Below are positions 1-6,516 of a DNA stretch of 10,032 nucleotides, in pieces. Position 1 is the stretch's first letter. Every line of letters starts with the position of its first letter. The position numbers and the translations under genes are program-made. Source of the stretch: an uncultured Gemmatimonadota bacterium (GTDB lineage Bacteria; Gemmatimonadota; Gemmatimonadetes; Gemmatimonadales; Gemmatimonadaceae); assembly GCA_903894655.1 (NCBI GenBank), contig CAITQY010000006.1, positions 1-10,032 of the forward strand, read 5' to 3'. The notes below the pieces were generated by a model. That model ran no database searches. It saw nothing but the letters and a program-made list of their open reading frames with translations, and was not told where the DNA came from.

Positions 1-1959
1 CTGCAGCGCCTTCTTCAGCAGGTCCGTCTTCTTGGGGTCGCAGCTGCGGCTGGCTTCGACATCCGTCACCAGCTTGGTGAGCGTCGCGTTGCGCGCCGCA
101 CCCGACGTCTTCTCGGCGCTCGAGATCGACGAGCGGATCTCCGAGATCTTGGCCGGCGCCACACAACCCTTCCGCTCCAGCTGGTCCGTGAACGCCTTCG
201 CCAGCGCGAAGCTGGGCGGCCACGAAATCTTCGGCTGACCCTGCGCGTTCAGGTAATCCCACTTCACCGTGTTCGCGGCATCGATCTCGTTCTGCGAGAT
301 GTACTGGCTGGGCACCAGCTCAGCCACGTCGAGTCCACGAGCGATTTCCGAGCTCACGATCGAGCCGTTGTACCAGTACACCGACCACGAGCCGCCCATC
401 GCCATACGCGTGGAGTCCACCGGGCCGCGATCGAACGAGGCGATTTCCTTCGGCGCCGACGGGTCCGTCCAATCGAACACCGAGACGCCGCCCTGATACC
501 ACGACTGCACCATCACGTCACGACCCGGGATCGGGATCAGCGAGCCGTTGTGCGCCACGCAGTTTTCGTTCGACGACTGCACGGTCGGAATCTTGTAGTA
601 GCTCTTGAACACGAGCTTCTTGTTCACGATCGAGAAGATCGCGTTGGCGCCCCACTCCGGCTTGTCACCGGCGCGGCACTTGGGCGAAGAACCACCGCCC
701 CACTCGTCGGAGAAGAGCATCTGCGTGCCGTCGTTGTTGAACGTCGCCGAATGCCAGTAGGCGAAGTTCGAGTCGGCGGCCGCATCGAGACGCACCGGCG
801 CGATCGGGTTGCTGATGTCGATCAGCAGGCCATGCCCTTCACAGGCGCCACCGGCCAGGCCGAGCGCCGGGTACACCGTGATGTCGTGGCACTGCGAACG
901 CTCGCCGCCACGACCGGCCGGTGCACCGCCCGCCGCCCCGGCGAACATCGTGTTGATCGCACCCTGCGCCATACCGCGCACGGCCGCGCTATCGGCCGCG
1001 TTCGCCGTCGTGCCGCCACGCGCCTTCATGGCGTTGTCCAGCAACGGACGGATCACCTGCGGCGGCACGACCATCTCGGCACCCGACTGCGGGTTCTTCG
1101 CGATGAACGCACCGGCGGCCTTCGCCGTGGCGAGCGTCTTCGCCGCCGCTTCCTTGTCGGCGTCGGACAGGCCATGCGCCGGCGCGGCGCTCAGTCCGGC
1201 GAAGATGTTGGCGCGACCGACCACCGCGGCCGAGGCCGGGTTGGCGAGGGGCACCTTGATGATCTCGATGCGCAGGCGCGCCGAGTTCGGATCGTCCGCC
1301 GCCACGTCGGCGCAGCCTTCAAGCTCACCGGCCGAACGGATGCCCGACGAACCGGAGACGTAGATGTACACGTTCTCCTTGTCCTTCGGATCCTCGAGCA
1401 CCGTGTGCGTGTGCGAGCCGCGGCACGTCTGTACGTTCGCAATCAACTTCGGTTCGCGGATGTTGCTGATGTCGAACACGCGCACGCCACGCATGCGCTC
1501 CTTGCTCACGGGATCAGGCACGCCACCCGGCTTGCAGTCCACGCGACCGTTGTTCGCTTCGGCCGACATGAACATCAGGTTCTTGTACACCGAGATGTCG
1601 TTCTGCGACGCGGGGCAGCTGTACGCCACCACGAGCACCGGCTTGGCCGGGTTCGAAATGTCCCAGATCACCGGGCCATTGTAGTTGCCCTGAATCGCGT
1701 ACTTGCCGGTGAAGGCGAGGTCGGAATTCGTGATGCCCAGGAAGCCCGGCGGCGAGACCGCCTTCGCCACGACCTTCATGTTCGAGATCGCTTCGCCGGC
1801 GTCGAACAAGCCGGCTTTGAGGCCGACGCGCGGATCGTTCATCGGCGTCGGGGCCGTCTTGGGCTTCGACGGCGCGCACGCCGCGAGGCCCAGCAGCGCC
1901 ACGGCCGCGTAGCCCGTGACAACACTCGCCCCGCGACGACGCGGAAGTGCTTCTGACAT
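1..1959 (-). CDS. LVIVD-repeat beta-propeller lipoprotein, C-terminus beyond window
   Basis: The frame is open for 653 codons from ATG at 1959 to base 1 with no stop, so the gene is cut by the window edge. The N-terminus has basic residues 7-9, a hydrophobic stretch and a lipobox LAAC ending at Cys28, which predicts an exported lipid-anchored protein. Blade-like motifs recur: GPVIWDISNPAKP (95-107), RGVRVFDISNIREP (157-170), HGLLIDISNPIAP (376-388) and GGVSVFDWTDPSAP (490-503). This is the pattern of LVIVD-repeat propellers. Residues about 258-352 are an alanine- and glycine-rich, mostly helical-looking insertion between blades. After about residue 580 the chain looks helical and contains Cys599 and Cys640. 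At least ten cysteines lie outside the signal, which fits disulfides in an exported protein. The start is chosen because AGGAA lies five bases upstream; in-frame ATGs at 2001 and 2013 are less likely. No catalytic residues are evident and the function is unknown. The family call is fairly sure, the role is not. Confidence 0.85.
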   Translation of the reverse strand, partial: MSEALPRRRGASVVTGYAAVALLGLAACAPSKPKTAPTPMNDPRVGLKAGLFDAGEAISNMKVVAKAVSPPGFLGITNSDLAFTGKYAIQGNYNGPVIWDISNPAKPVLVVAYSCPASQNDISVYKNLMFMSAEANNGRVDCKPGGVPDPVSKERMRGVRVFDISNIREPKLIANVQTCRGSHTHTVLEDPKDKENVYIYVSGSSGIRSAGELEGCADVAADDPNSARLRIEIIKVPLANPASAAVVGRANIFAGLSAAPAHGLSDADKEAAAKTLATAKAAGAFIAKNPQSGAEMVVPPQVIRPLLDNAMKARGGTTANAADSAAVRGMAQGAINTMFAGAAGGAPAGRGGERSQCHDITVYPALGLAGGACEGHGLLIDISNPIAPVRLDAAADSNFAYWHSATFNNDGTQMLFSDEWGGGSSPKCRAGDKPEWGANAIFSIVNKKLVFKSYYKIPTVQSSNENCVAHNGSLIPIPGRDVMVQSWYQGGVSVFDWTDPSAPKEIASFDRGPVDSTRMAMGGSWSVYWYNGSIVSSEIARGLDVAELVPSQYISQNEIDAANTVKWDYLNAQGQPKISWPPSFALAKAFTDQLERKGCVAPAKISEIRSSISSAEKTSGAARNATLTKLVTDVEASRSCDPKKTDLLKKALQ

Positions 1960-1964
1960 GTCTG

Positions 1965-1969
1965 TTCCT
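1965..1969 (-). promoter_or_regulatory. Ribosome binding site of the LVIVD-repeat gene
   Basis: The minus strand reads AGGAA followed by ACAGAC-type spacing and ATG at 1959, leaving five bases between them. This supports 1959 as the start over the in-frame ATG codons at 2001 and 2013, which lie inside the 12-bp tandem repeat. Confidence 0.55.
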
Positions 1970-1996
1970 GTGTTCAAAAGGTGGTGGTAGTCCGAC

Positions 1997-2056
1997 AACA
2001 TCACGTCCAACATCACGTCCAACAGCTCGTCCAACAGCTCGCCCAACCAGCGCGTC
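1997..2056. repeat. Five degenerate 12-bp tandem repeats between two lipoprotein genes
   Basis: Read on the plus strand, the units are AACATCACGTCC (1997-2008 and 2009-2020, identical), AACAGCTCGTCC (2021-2032), AACAGCTCGCCC (2033-2044) and a diverged AACCAGCGCGTC (2045-2056). The array fills most of the 100-base gap between the DUF305 stop (2060) and the start of the propeller gene (1959). Because 12 is a multiple of three, each unit keeps the reading frame. On the minus strand the two units nearest the downstream gene each contain GGACGTGATG, which places an ATG in frame with the propeller gene. The array could be replication-slippage debris, a leader element or a protein-binding array; the sequence alone does not decide. 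Confidence 0.85.
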
Positions 2057-2059
2057 GTG

Positions 2060-2785
2060 TTACGCCGGCGGAGCGAATCCCATCTCCAACATCATCGTGA
2101 ACATGCGCTTGATCTCGGTGCTCTGATCGACCTCGACATCGTTCGCGAACTTGAACACGGTTTCATCCTGCCCCGCGCCCTGCGCCGAGAACAGCGTCTT
2201 CACCATCGAGACGGCGCCCCGGTGGTGCTGAATCATGTAGGTCAGGAACAACCGGTCGAACTCGGCGCCGCGCGCCGTGTTGAGTTCCTTGAGCTGCGCA
2301 TCGGTGAGCATGCCCGGCATCGACATCTGGCCCATGGCCATGCCGCCCATGTCGTGGCCGGCCATGGCCGCCATGTCGTGCGCTGCGCCCGCCATCGTCA
2401 CGTTGCCGAGCGAATCGACCATCGGCACCGTCTGACGGCGATCCTTGAGCCACGTCTGCATGATCGTGATCTCGTCGGTCTGCGCATTGATGATGCGCGC
2501 CGTAAGCCGCTGCACCGACGCGCTCGCGCCATGCGACGGGGCCCAGCGGGAGATCGTGATCGCCTGTGCGTGGTGGTGGATCATGCCGCTCATGAAGTCC
2601 ACGTCGGCCGTGACCCACGGATAGCGCAGGCTGTCGGCGCGCGCGCGCACGAGCGCACCGGCATCGCCCATCTGGAACGCCGCTCCAGCCGATGAGGACG
2701 ACCGCGAGGTGGCGCAAGCCGTCATGGCGACGAGCCCAGCGCTCAAGGCGGCCAGGCGGATCGGACGGCGAAGGGACTTGGGCAT
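2060..2785 (-). CDS. DUF305 lipoprotein with Met/His-rich linker
   Basis: The protein is 241 residues from ATG at 2785. A signal peptide with two basic clusters leads to a lipobox MTAC at Cys24, so it is probably lipid-anchored. It holds two copies of the DUF305 four-helix, ferritin-like half: the first has FMSGMIHHHAQAI (63-75) and the second has FLTYMIQHHRGAV (180-192), each followed by a helix with conserved acidic positions. Between them, residues 131-159 contain nine methionines and two histidines, with HDM and GGMAM patterns that resemble copper-binding segments. DUF305 proteins are often found near copper-handling genes, but their reaction is not established. GTG codons at 2809 and 2797 give longer in-frame starts; I prefer ATG because it gives a normal signal peptide, although no clear Shine-Dalgarno is visible for any of them. 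The propeller gene follows 100 bases downstream on the same strand. The family call is firm and metal binding is inference. Confidence 0.95.
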   Translation of the reverse strand: MPKSLRRPIRLAALSAGLVAMTACATSRSSSSAGAAFQMGDAGALVRARADSLRYPWVTADVDFMSGMIHHHAQAITISRWAPSHGASASVQRLTARIINAQTDEITIMQTWLKDRRQTVPMVDSLGNVTMAGAAHDMAAMAGHDMGGMAMGQMSMPGMLTDAQLKELNTARGAEFDRLFLTYMIQHHRGAVSMVKTLFSAQGAGQDETVFKFANDVEVDQSTEIKRMFTMMLEMGFAPPA

Positions 2786-2834
2786 CGGTTTGGTCACGTG
2801 ATGGGACACCGGCCGCGGAGGGAAAGGTTGGAAA

Positions 2835-2854
2835 CTGTAACGCTCTGTAACGCT
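2835..2854. repeat. Perfect 10-bp tandem direct repeat upstream of the DUF305 gene
   Basis: CTGTAACGCT occurs twice with no gap (2835-2844 and 2845-2854); on the coding strand of the DUF305 gene this is AGCGTTACAG twice. The copies are one helical turn apart, so a protein reading them would contact the same face of the DNA. A TATAGC-like hexamer (2857-2852, minus) abuts the upstream copy, but no good -35 lies at 17 bases, so a promoter is not proven. It may be an operator. Confidence 0.6.
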
Positions 2855-2863
2855 ATAGAAGGC

Positions 2864-2875
2864 GCGGGCGCCCGC
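2864..2875. promoter_or_regulatory. 12-bp perfect palindrome downstream of the YkgJ-type gene
   Basis: GCGGGCGCCCGC is fully self-complementary, with an alternative stem GGCGC/GCGCC starting at 2861. It lies 13 bases past the stop of the YkgJ-type gene and before the DUF305 gene, where a terminator or regulator site could sit. No T-tract follows on the minus strand, which argues against a classic intrinsic terminator, and such palindromes arise easily in GC-rich DNA. Confidence 0.3.
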
Positions 2876-2887
2876 AAGCCATGAACG

Positions 2888-3622
2888 CTAATTCACGTCG
2901 CGCAGCGTGATCGCCCGTGCCCCCGTCACCGTGACCAGTGCGAGCCGCCGCAGGTGCACCGAGTCGGCGGCCGCCACATACGCCGACGTCTGCTCCGACG
3001 ATACCAGCGCCCGGGTAAGCTGAGCCAGACCGCCGCACACATACCGGTTGCACAGATTCGACCGCAGCGCCCGCGGCAGGTGGCACCCCGCCGTGGTGTG
3101 AAACACGCACGACCCCCGGTAATGACGAGCCGGCAGGTGCGACGCGTAGCGCGCCTCCAGCGACTCCGGGGTGACCGTCTCCCCGTCGTCGGTGAGCTGG
3201 GCGCGTACCCGCGTGATGCTGTCGGCGTGCAGAAACCCATGCGTACCGCCCGCCGTGCAGCACTCGCCGCGACAGGTCCCGCAGCTCGCGCCGATGATAT
3301 CCGGCATCGCCGGGATCGACGCCGGAAGCGCCCATCCCGCGTCCTCGCGCGCCGACTCGGCCTCGGCACTCATTGGCGCGCGGTTGTCGCGTACCGCCTC
3401 GCTGAACGCCTCGGCGATGGTGCCACGCAGCCGCTCGAGAAACGCGTCACGCGACTCCTCGGGCAGTTCGGTCGTGTTGCGCGAGTTCGCCGGCAGCAGG
3501 ATCACCGGCAACTCGGGGAGGCCATGCTCGGCCCGGTCGGCCCGCGCCAGCTCTTCCGCTTGGGCCGTGAGGCGGGAATTGCGGGCCCGCTGGGCCGCGA
3601 TCGGACTTTCACGCGAGGACAT
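2888..3622 (-). CDS. YkgJ-family cysteine-cluster protein (putative zinc or iron binding)
   Basis: The protein is 244 residues with no signal peptide or membrane segment, so it is probably cytosolic. The C-terminal half carries the YkgJ-type cysteine cluster: C114-x2-C117-x3-C121-C122, then C172, C180, C191 and C196, with the last pair in a LRSNLCNRYVC context like the conserved end of the family. These cysteines are thought to bind zinc or an iron-sulfur cluster; no reaction is established for most members. Residues 1-100 are charged and probably helical, and I do not recognise them as a domain. ATG at 3622 is chosen because translation upstream of it looks non-coding and a weak GGTAGG lies upstream. 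The gene is divergent from the transporter gene. The DUF305 gene follows on the same strand after about 100 bases that contain a palindrome and a direct repeat, so co-transcription is possible but unproven. Confidence 0.88.
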   Translation of the reverse strand: MSSRESPIAAQRARNSRLTAQAEELARADRAEHGLPELPVILLPANSRNTTELPEESRDAFLERLRGTIAEAFSEAVRDNRAPMSAEAESAREDAGWALPASIPAMPDIIGASCGTCRGECCTAGGTHGFLHADSITRVRAQLTDDGETVTPESLEARYASHLPARHYRGSCVFHTTAGCHLPRALRSNLCNRYVCGGLAQLTRALVSSEQTSAYVAAADSVHLRRLALVTVTGARAITLRDVN

Positions 3623-3713
3623 GGCGCAACCTACCAACCCCACCGGTCCGATTGGGAATCTCGGTAAGCCACAGGGGGCTCCGAATGCCCGTCCATGCGG
3701 TTTATTTGGCCCT
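3623..3713. other. Divergent intergenic region between YkgJ-type and transporter genes
   Basis: These 91 bases must hold the control signals of both divergent genes if the transporter starts at 3714. I see no convincing -10/-35 pair, no strong Shine-Dalgarno before 3714 and no obvious operator. A further ATG in the transporter frame lies at 3621. It overlaps the YkgJ-type start codon on the opposite strand through a CATG palindrome at 3620-3623. Confidence 0.4.
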
Positions 3714-4952
3714 ATGTCGAAATCCCGCTGGACCATCCCCCTCGGCGCCGTCCTCGTCCACCTGGGCATCGGCTCGGTGTACGCGTGGAGCACGCTCAAT
3801 CGCCCGATCATCGCCGCGCTCCCGCCGCAGCCGTGGTGGGGGAGCCCGCCGTACACCACGTTCACTGCAGCGCTGGTGCTGTTGGGGCTGAGCGCGGCCA
3901 CCATGGGACCGTGGGTCGTGCGACGGGGGGCGCGGGTCGCAGCCAGGACGTCGGCCGTGTTCTTCGCGGGCGGACTCGCCCTTGGCGGGCTAGGCCTGCT
4001 CTGGCAACAGCCGCTCCTGCTCTTTGTGGGGCTCGGCATCCTCTGCGGCATCGGGTGCGGGATTGGCTACATCGCGCCGGTGAGCACGCTGGTGAAGTGG
4101 TTTCCCGATCGACTCGGCATGGCCACCGGCTTCGCGATCATGGGGTTCGGCGGCGGCGCCTTTCTCGGCGGCTACGCAATCGCGTTTCTCGTCGAGCAGG
4201 TGGGCGTCGCCAACACCCTCTTCGTATTGAGCGGTGTGTACTTCGCCTTGATGATGGCGGGCGCCCAGCTGCTACGACCGCCCCCGGAGGGCGAGCCCGG
4301 CCAGACCACGGCCGTGACCGCGAACCTCACGCGAAGCGAGGCCGTGCGCACGCCGCAGTTCTTGCTGCTCTGGGGCATCCTCTGCGTGAACGTCACCGCC
4401 GGGATCGGCATTCTCGCCCAGGCCTCGCCGATGATGCAGGACCTCTTCGGTCGCACGCCCCAGCAGGCCGCTTCCGTGGTGGCGGTGATCAGCCTGTTCA
4501 ATGCCGGCGGACGGCTGCTCTGGTCGAGCGCGTCGGACCTGCTGGGTCGACGTACCACGTATCTCATCTTTTTCGTGGTGCAGTTCGCTCTTTTTCTGGC
4601 CATTCCGCGCTTGGCGCAGATGGGTGCCTGGTGGCCGTTCCTGGCCTGCCTGCTCACCGTGTTCACCATGTACGGTGGTGGCTTCGCCACCATGCCGGCC
4701 TTCCTCGCCGACCTGTTCGGTTCGCGCAACGTGGGCGCCATCCACGGCGCCGTGCTCACCGCGTGGAGCGTCGCCGCCGTGGTGGGACCGGTGATCATCA
4801 CCCAACTCTCCGAGCGCGCCCGCGCGGCGCTGGCCCCGGGCGAGCCGCGCGTCCACATCTACGACCAACCGCTGATGCTGCTGGCTGGCCTCCTCGCCGT
4901 CGGTTTCGTGCTCACGTTGGCCGTGAAGCCGCTGCGCCAGCCGGCAGCGTGA
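3714..4952 (+). CDS. MFS transporter of the OFA (oxalate/formate antiporter-like) family
   Basis: The protein is 412 residues with about twelve hydrophobic segments in two halves, joined by a hydrophilic loop near residues 188-212, and sits in the inner membrane. Family signatures are strong: GIGSVYAWS in TM1 (18-26), TPQFLLLWGILCVNVTAGIG (213-232) opening the second half, ASPMMQD (237-243), and YGGGFATMPAFLADLFGSRN (320-339) leading into GAIHGAVLTAW (341-351). These are the hallmarks of OFA transporters, which carry small carboxylates. The TM11-like stretch shows no lysine where OxlT uses one for oxalate, so oxalate is not assured and the substrate is unknown. ATG at 3714 gives the usual family length; ATG at 3621 would add 31 residues without membrane character. 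The gene is convergent with the M20 peptidase gene and has no obvious operon partner. Confidence 0.95.
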   Translation: MSKSRWTIPLGAVLVHLGIGSVYAWSTLNRPIIAALPPQPWWGSPPYTTFTAALVLLGLSAATMGPWVVRRGARVAARTSAVFFAGGLALGGLGLLWQQPLLLFVGLGILCGIGCGIGYIAPVSTLVKWFPDRLGMATGFAIMGFGGGAFLGGYAIAFLVEQVGVANTLFVLSGVYFALMMAGAQLLRPPPEGEPGQTTAVTANLTRSEAVRTPQFLLLWGILCVNVTAGIGILAQASPMMQDLFGRTPQQAASVVAVISLFNAGGRLLWSSASDLLGRRTTYLIFFVVQFALFLAIPRLAQMGAWWPFLACLLTVFTMYGGGFATMPAFLADLFGSRNVGAIHGAVLTAWSVAAVVGPVIITQLSERARAALAPGEPRVHIYDQPLMLLAGLLAVGFVLTLAVKPLRQPAA

Positions 4953-4974
4953 CCGGCTACGGCGTAATCGCCGG
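4953..4974. terminator. Small hairpin at convergent gene ends, possible weak bidirectional terminator
   Basis: The transporter stop (4950-4952) and the M20 stop (complement of 4957-4959) are four bases apart. Over this junction lie CGGCG-TAAT-CGCCG (4960-4973) and an alternative pairing of CCGGC (4953-4957) with GCCGG (4970-4974). The stem is short, has no T-tract on either side and lies inside the last codons of the M20 gene, so terminator function is uncertain. Confidence 0.25.
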
Positions 4975-6408
4975 CGATGCCAGTTGCTTCACCATGCGGT
5001 ACCAGAAGTCCACGCTGTCGTGGAACGCTTTCACCCCCACGCGCTCATCCTGGCCGTGGGCACGGCTCGGTTCCAGCTGCTCGAAGAAGATGGCCGAAAT
5101 GCCGTAGGTGGGGATGCCGGCATTGCGTGTGAACAGACCATCGGTGGCGCCGGTAGACATTTCGGGTACCACCACGGCGCCCGGGAATCGCTCCTTCGTG
5201 AGTCGCTCCACCACGCCCATGATATCCGCACGGAGCGGCGACGCCGGGCTCGGCGTGATGGGCCCATCGGCCGTGACCGTGGCCAGCGATCCCACCACAC
5301 GCTGAATGGTGGCCCGCACCGAGTCGGGCACCTCATCGGGGAGCATGCGGCAATTGACGTTCGCTGAGGCGCGCTGCGGCAGTGCATTGTCGGCATGTCC
5401 GCCCGCGAGCAGCGTGGCGACGCACGTCGTGCGCATCACCGAGTTCCAGTACGGATTCGTGGCGGCCAGTGAATGGGCAGCCGTCAGGCTCATCGGCTGC
5501 GCCGCCACCGCGCGCATGAGGGCGGCCACTTCGGGCGTCTGCGTGGCCGCGCTCTGCTGGAAATAGGCGCGCGACACCTCGGTGAGTCGGATGGGAAACT
5601 CCGAGGCGCCGAAGGCGACTAGGGCCGCCGAGAGATCATAGATCGCGTTGTCCTTCCGCGGCACCGAGCTGTGCCCGCCGGGATTCGTGACCTCGACCTT
5701 GAAGTTGGCGAACACCTTCTCCGCCGCCTGCACCGAGTTCGACACGGGCGCCCCCTTATCGAGCGCCCCACCGCCGGCGTCGGTATTGAGGGCGTATTCC
5801 GCGTCGAGCTTCGCGCGGTGATTCGTGAGCAGCCACGTCATCGAGCCGCTGGTGGTCTCCTCATCGGCCGAGAGCACGATCACGATGTCGCGGTCGGGTA
5901 CGAACTGCTCGCGCTTCCAGCGCACCATATTCGCGATGATCGCCGCCACACCAGCCTTGTTGTCTTCGGAACCCCGCCCGTAGTACCAGCCGTCCTTCTC
6001 GACCATCGTGAACGGATCGGTCGGCCAATCACTCCGGTTGGCGGCCACGACGTCCAGATGCGCCATCAGCAGCATCGGCTTCTTGCCCGAGGCCCGTCCG
6101 CGCAGGCGCGCCACGAGTGACGTGAGCTCCGGACGTGGGCCAAGGAGCTGCACGTCGACCGCCGGGTAGCCGGCCGCCAGCAACCGGGCGGCCATGGCCT
6201 GCGCCGCGCGCCGCACCCCGGGCGTGCCGGTCGTCGAGTTGATGTTCACCAGCTGCCGCAGGATGGCGCGTGCCTCCTGTTGATCGGCCGGCAATGGGGC
6301 AGACTGCGCCGCCACCGACTCGACCGGTCGCGCGAGCGTGCTCGTGAGCACGAGGCCCGAGATCGCCAACATCCACCGGGTTACGGCACACCGAGAACGG
6401 CAAAGCAT
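4957..6408 (-). CDS. Secreted M20-family zinc metallopeptidase
   Basis: The protein is 483 residues. It starts with a Sec-type signal (basic residues, then a hydrophobic run at about 12-26, with likely cleavage near residues 33-37), which predicts a periplasmic or secreted enzyme. The M20 di-zinc site is complete: MAHLDVV (H117, with D119), GRGSEDNKAG (D149 as bridging ligand), SADEET (E183 as general base, E184 as ligand), NTDAGGG (D210) and RAHGQDERVG (H451). The inserted lid/dimerisation domain spans about 228-345 and includes NPGGHSS (242-248). M20 enzymes hydrolyse peptides, dipeptides or acyl-amino acids; the exact substrate cannot be read here. ATG at 6408 fits the signal peptide, although no strong Shine-Dalgarno precedes it and the frame stays open further upstream. 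The gene is divergent from the exported DUF885 gene and may share control with it. Confidence 0.95.
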   Translation of the reverse strand: MLCRSRCAVTRWMLAISGLVLTSTLARPVESVAAQSAPLPADQQEARAILRQLVNINSTTGTPGVRRAAQAMAARLLAAGYPAVDVQLLGPRPELTSLVARLRGRASGKKPMLLMAHLDVVAANRSDWPTDPFTMVEKDGWYYGRGSEDNKAGVAAIIANMVRWKREQFVPDRDIVIVLSADEETTSGSMTWLLTNHRAKLDAEYALNTDAGGGALDKGAPVSNSVQAAEKVFANFKVEVTNPGGHSSVPRKDNAIYDLSAALVAFGASEFPIRLTEVSRAYFQQSAATQTPEVAALMRAVAAQPMSLTAAHSLAATNPYWNSVMRTTCVATLLAGGHADNALPQRASANVNCRMLPDEVPDSVRATIQRVVGSLATVTADGPITPSPASPLRADIMGVVERLTKERFPGAVVVPEMSTGATDGLFTRNAGIPTYGISAIFFEQLEPSRAHGQDERVGVKAFHDSVDFWYRMVKQLASPAITP

Positions 6409-6516
6409 GGTGGAATGGGGTCGATGGTGAATGAACAACAACGAGAACCTTCGTCCGGGCGAATATGCAGACAAATCGTTTGCAAAGGACGGAGATCGGC
6501 CACAGGTTAAGCCCCG
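6409..6516. other. Divergent intergenic region between M20 peptidase and DUF885 operon
   Basis: This 108-base gap should hold promoters in both directions. It is poorer in GC than its surroundings and contains an 8-bp palindrome TTTGCAAA (6479-6486). A purine run GGACGGAGA (6487-6495) lies too far from the DUF885 start to be its ribosome binding site. I could not pair any -10 and -35 with correct spacing on either strand. Confidence 0.4.

Noticed and set aside
550..1956. Long plus-strand open frame of 468 codons opposite the LVIVD-repeat gene
   Set aside because: Its product is dominated by Arg, His and Val with no domain, as expected opposite a GC-rich gene. The minus strand gives a coherent lipoprotein with repeated propeller motifs.
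2057..2695. Plus-strand open frame of 212 codons opposite the DUF305 gene
   Set aside because: It is Arg/His-rich with no recognisable features, and the minus-strand DUF305 protein is unambiguous.
3623..4051. Upstream in-frame extension of the YkgJ-type gene that would make it 387 residues
   Set aside because: The added sequence lies opposite the transporter coding region, is Pro/Ser/Arg-rich and shows no similarity to the family. Its openness is a GC effect.
3695..5107. Plus-strand open frame of 470 codons in another frame over the transporter
   Set aside because: The product is Arg/His/Gly-rich without membrane segments, and the OFA motifs lie in the other frame.
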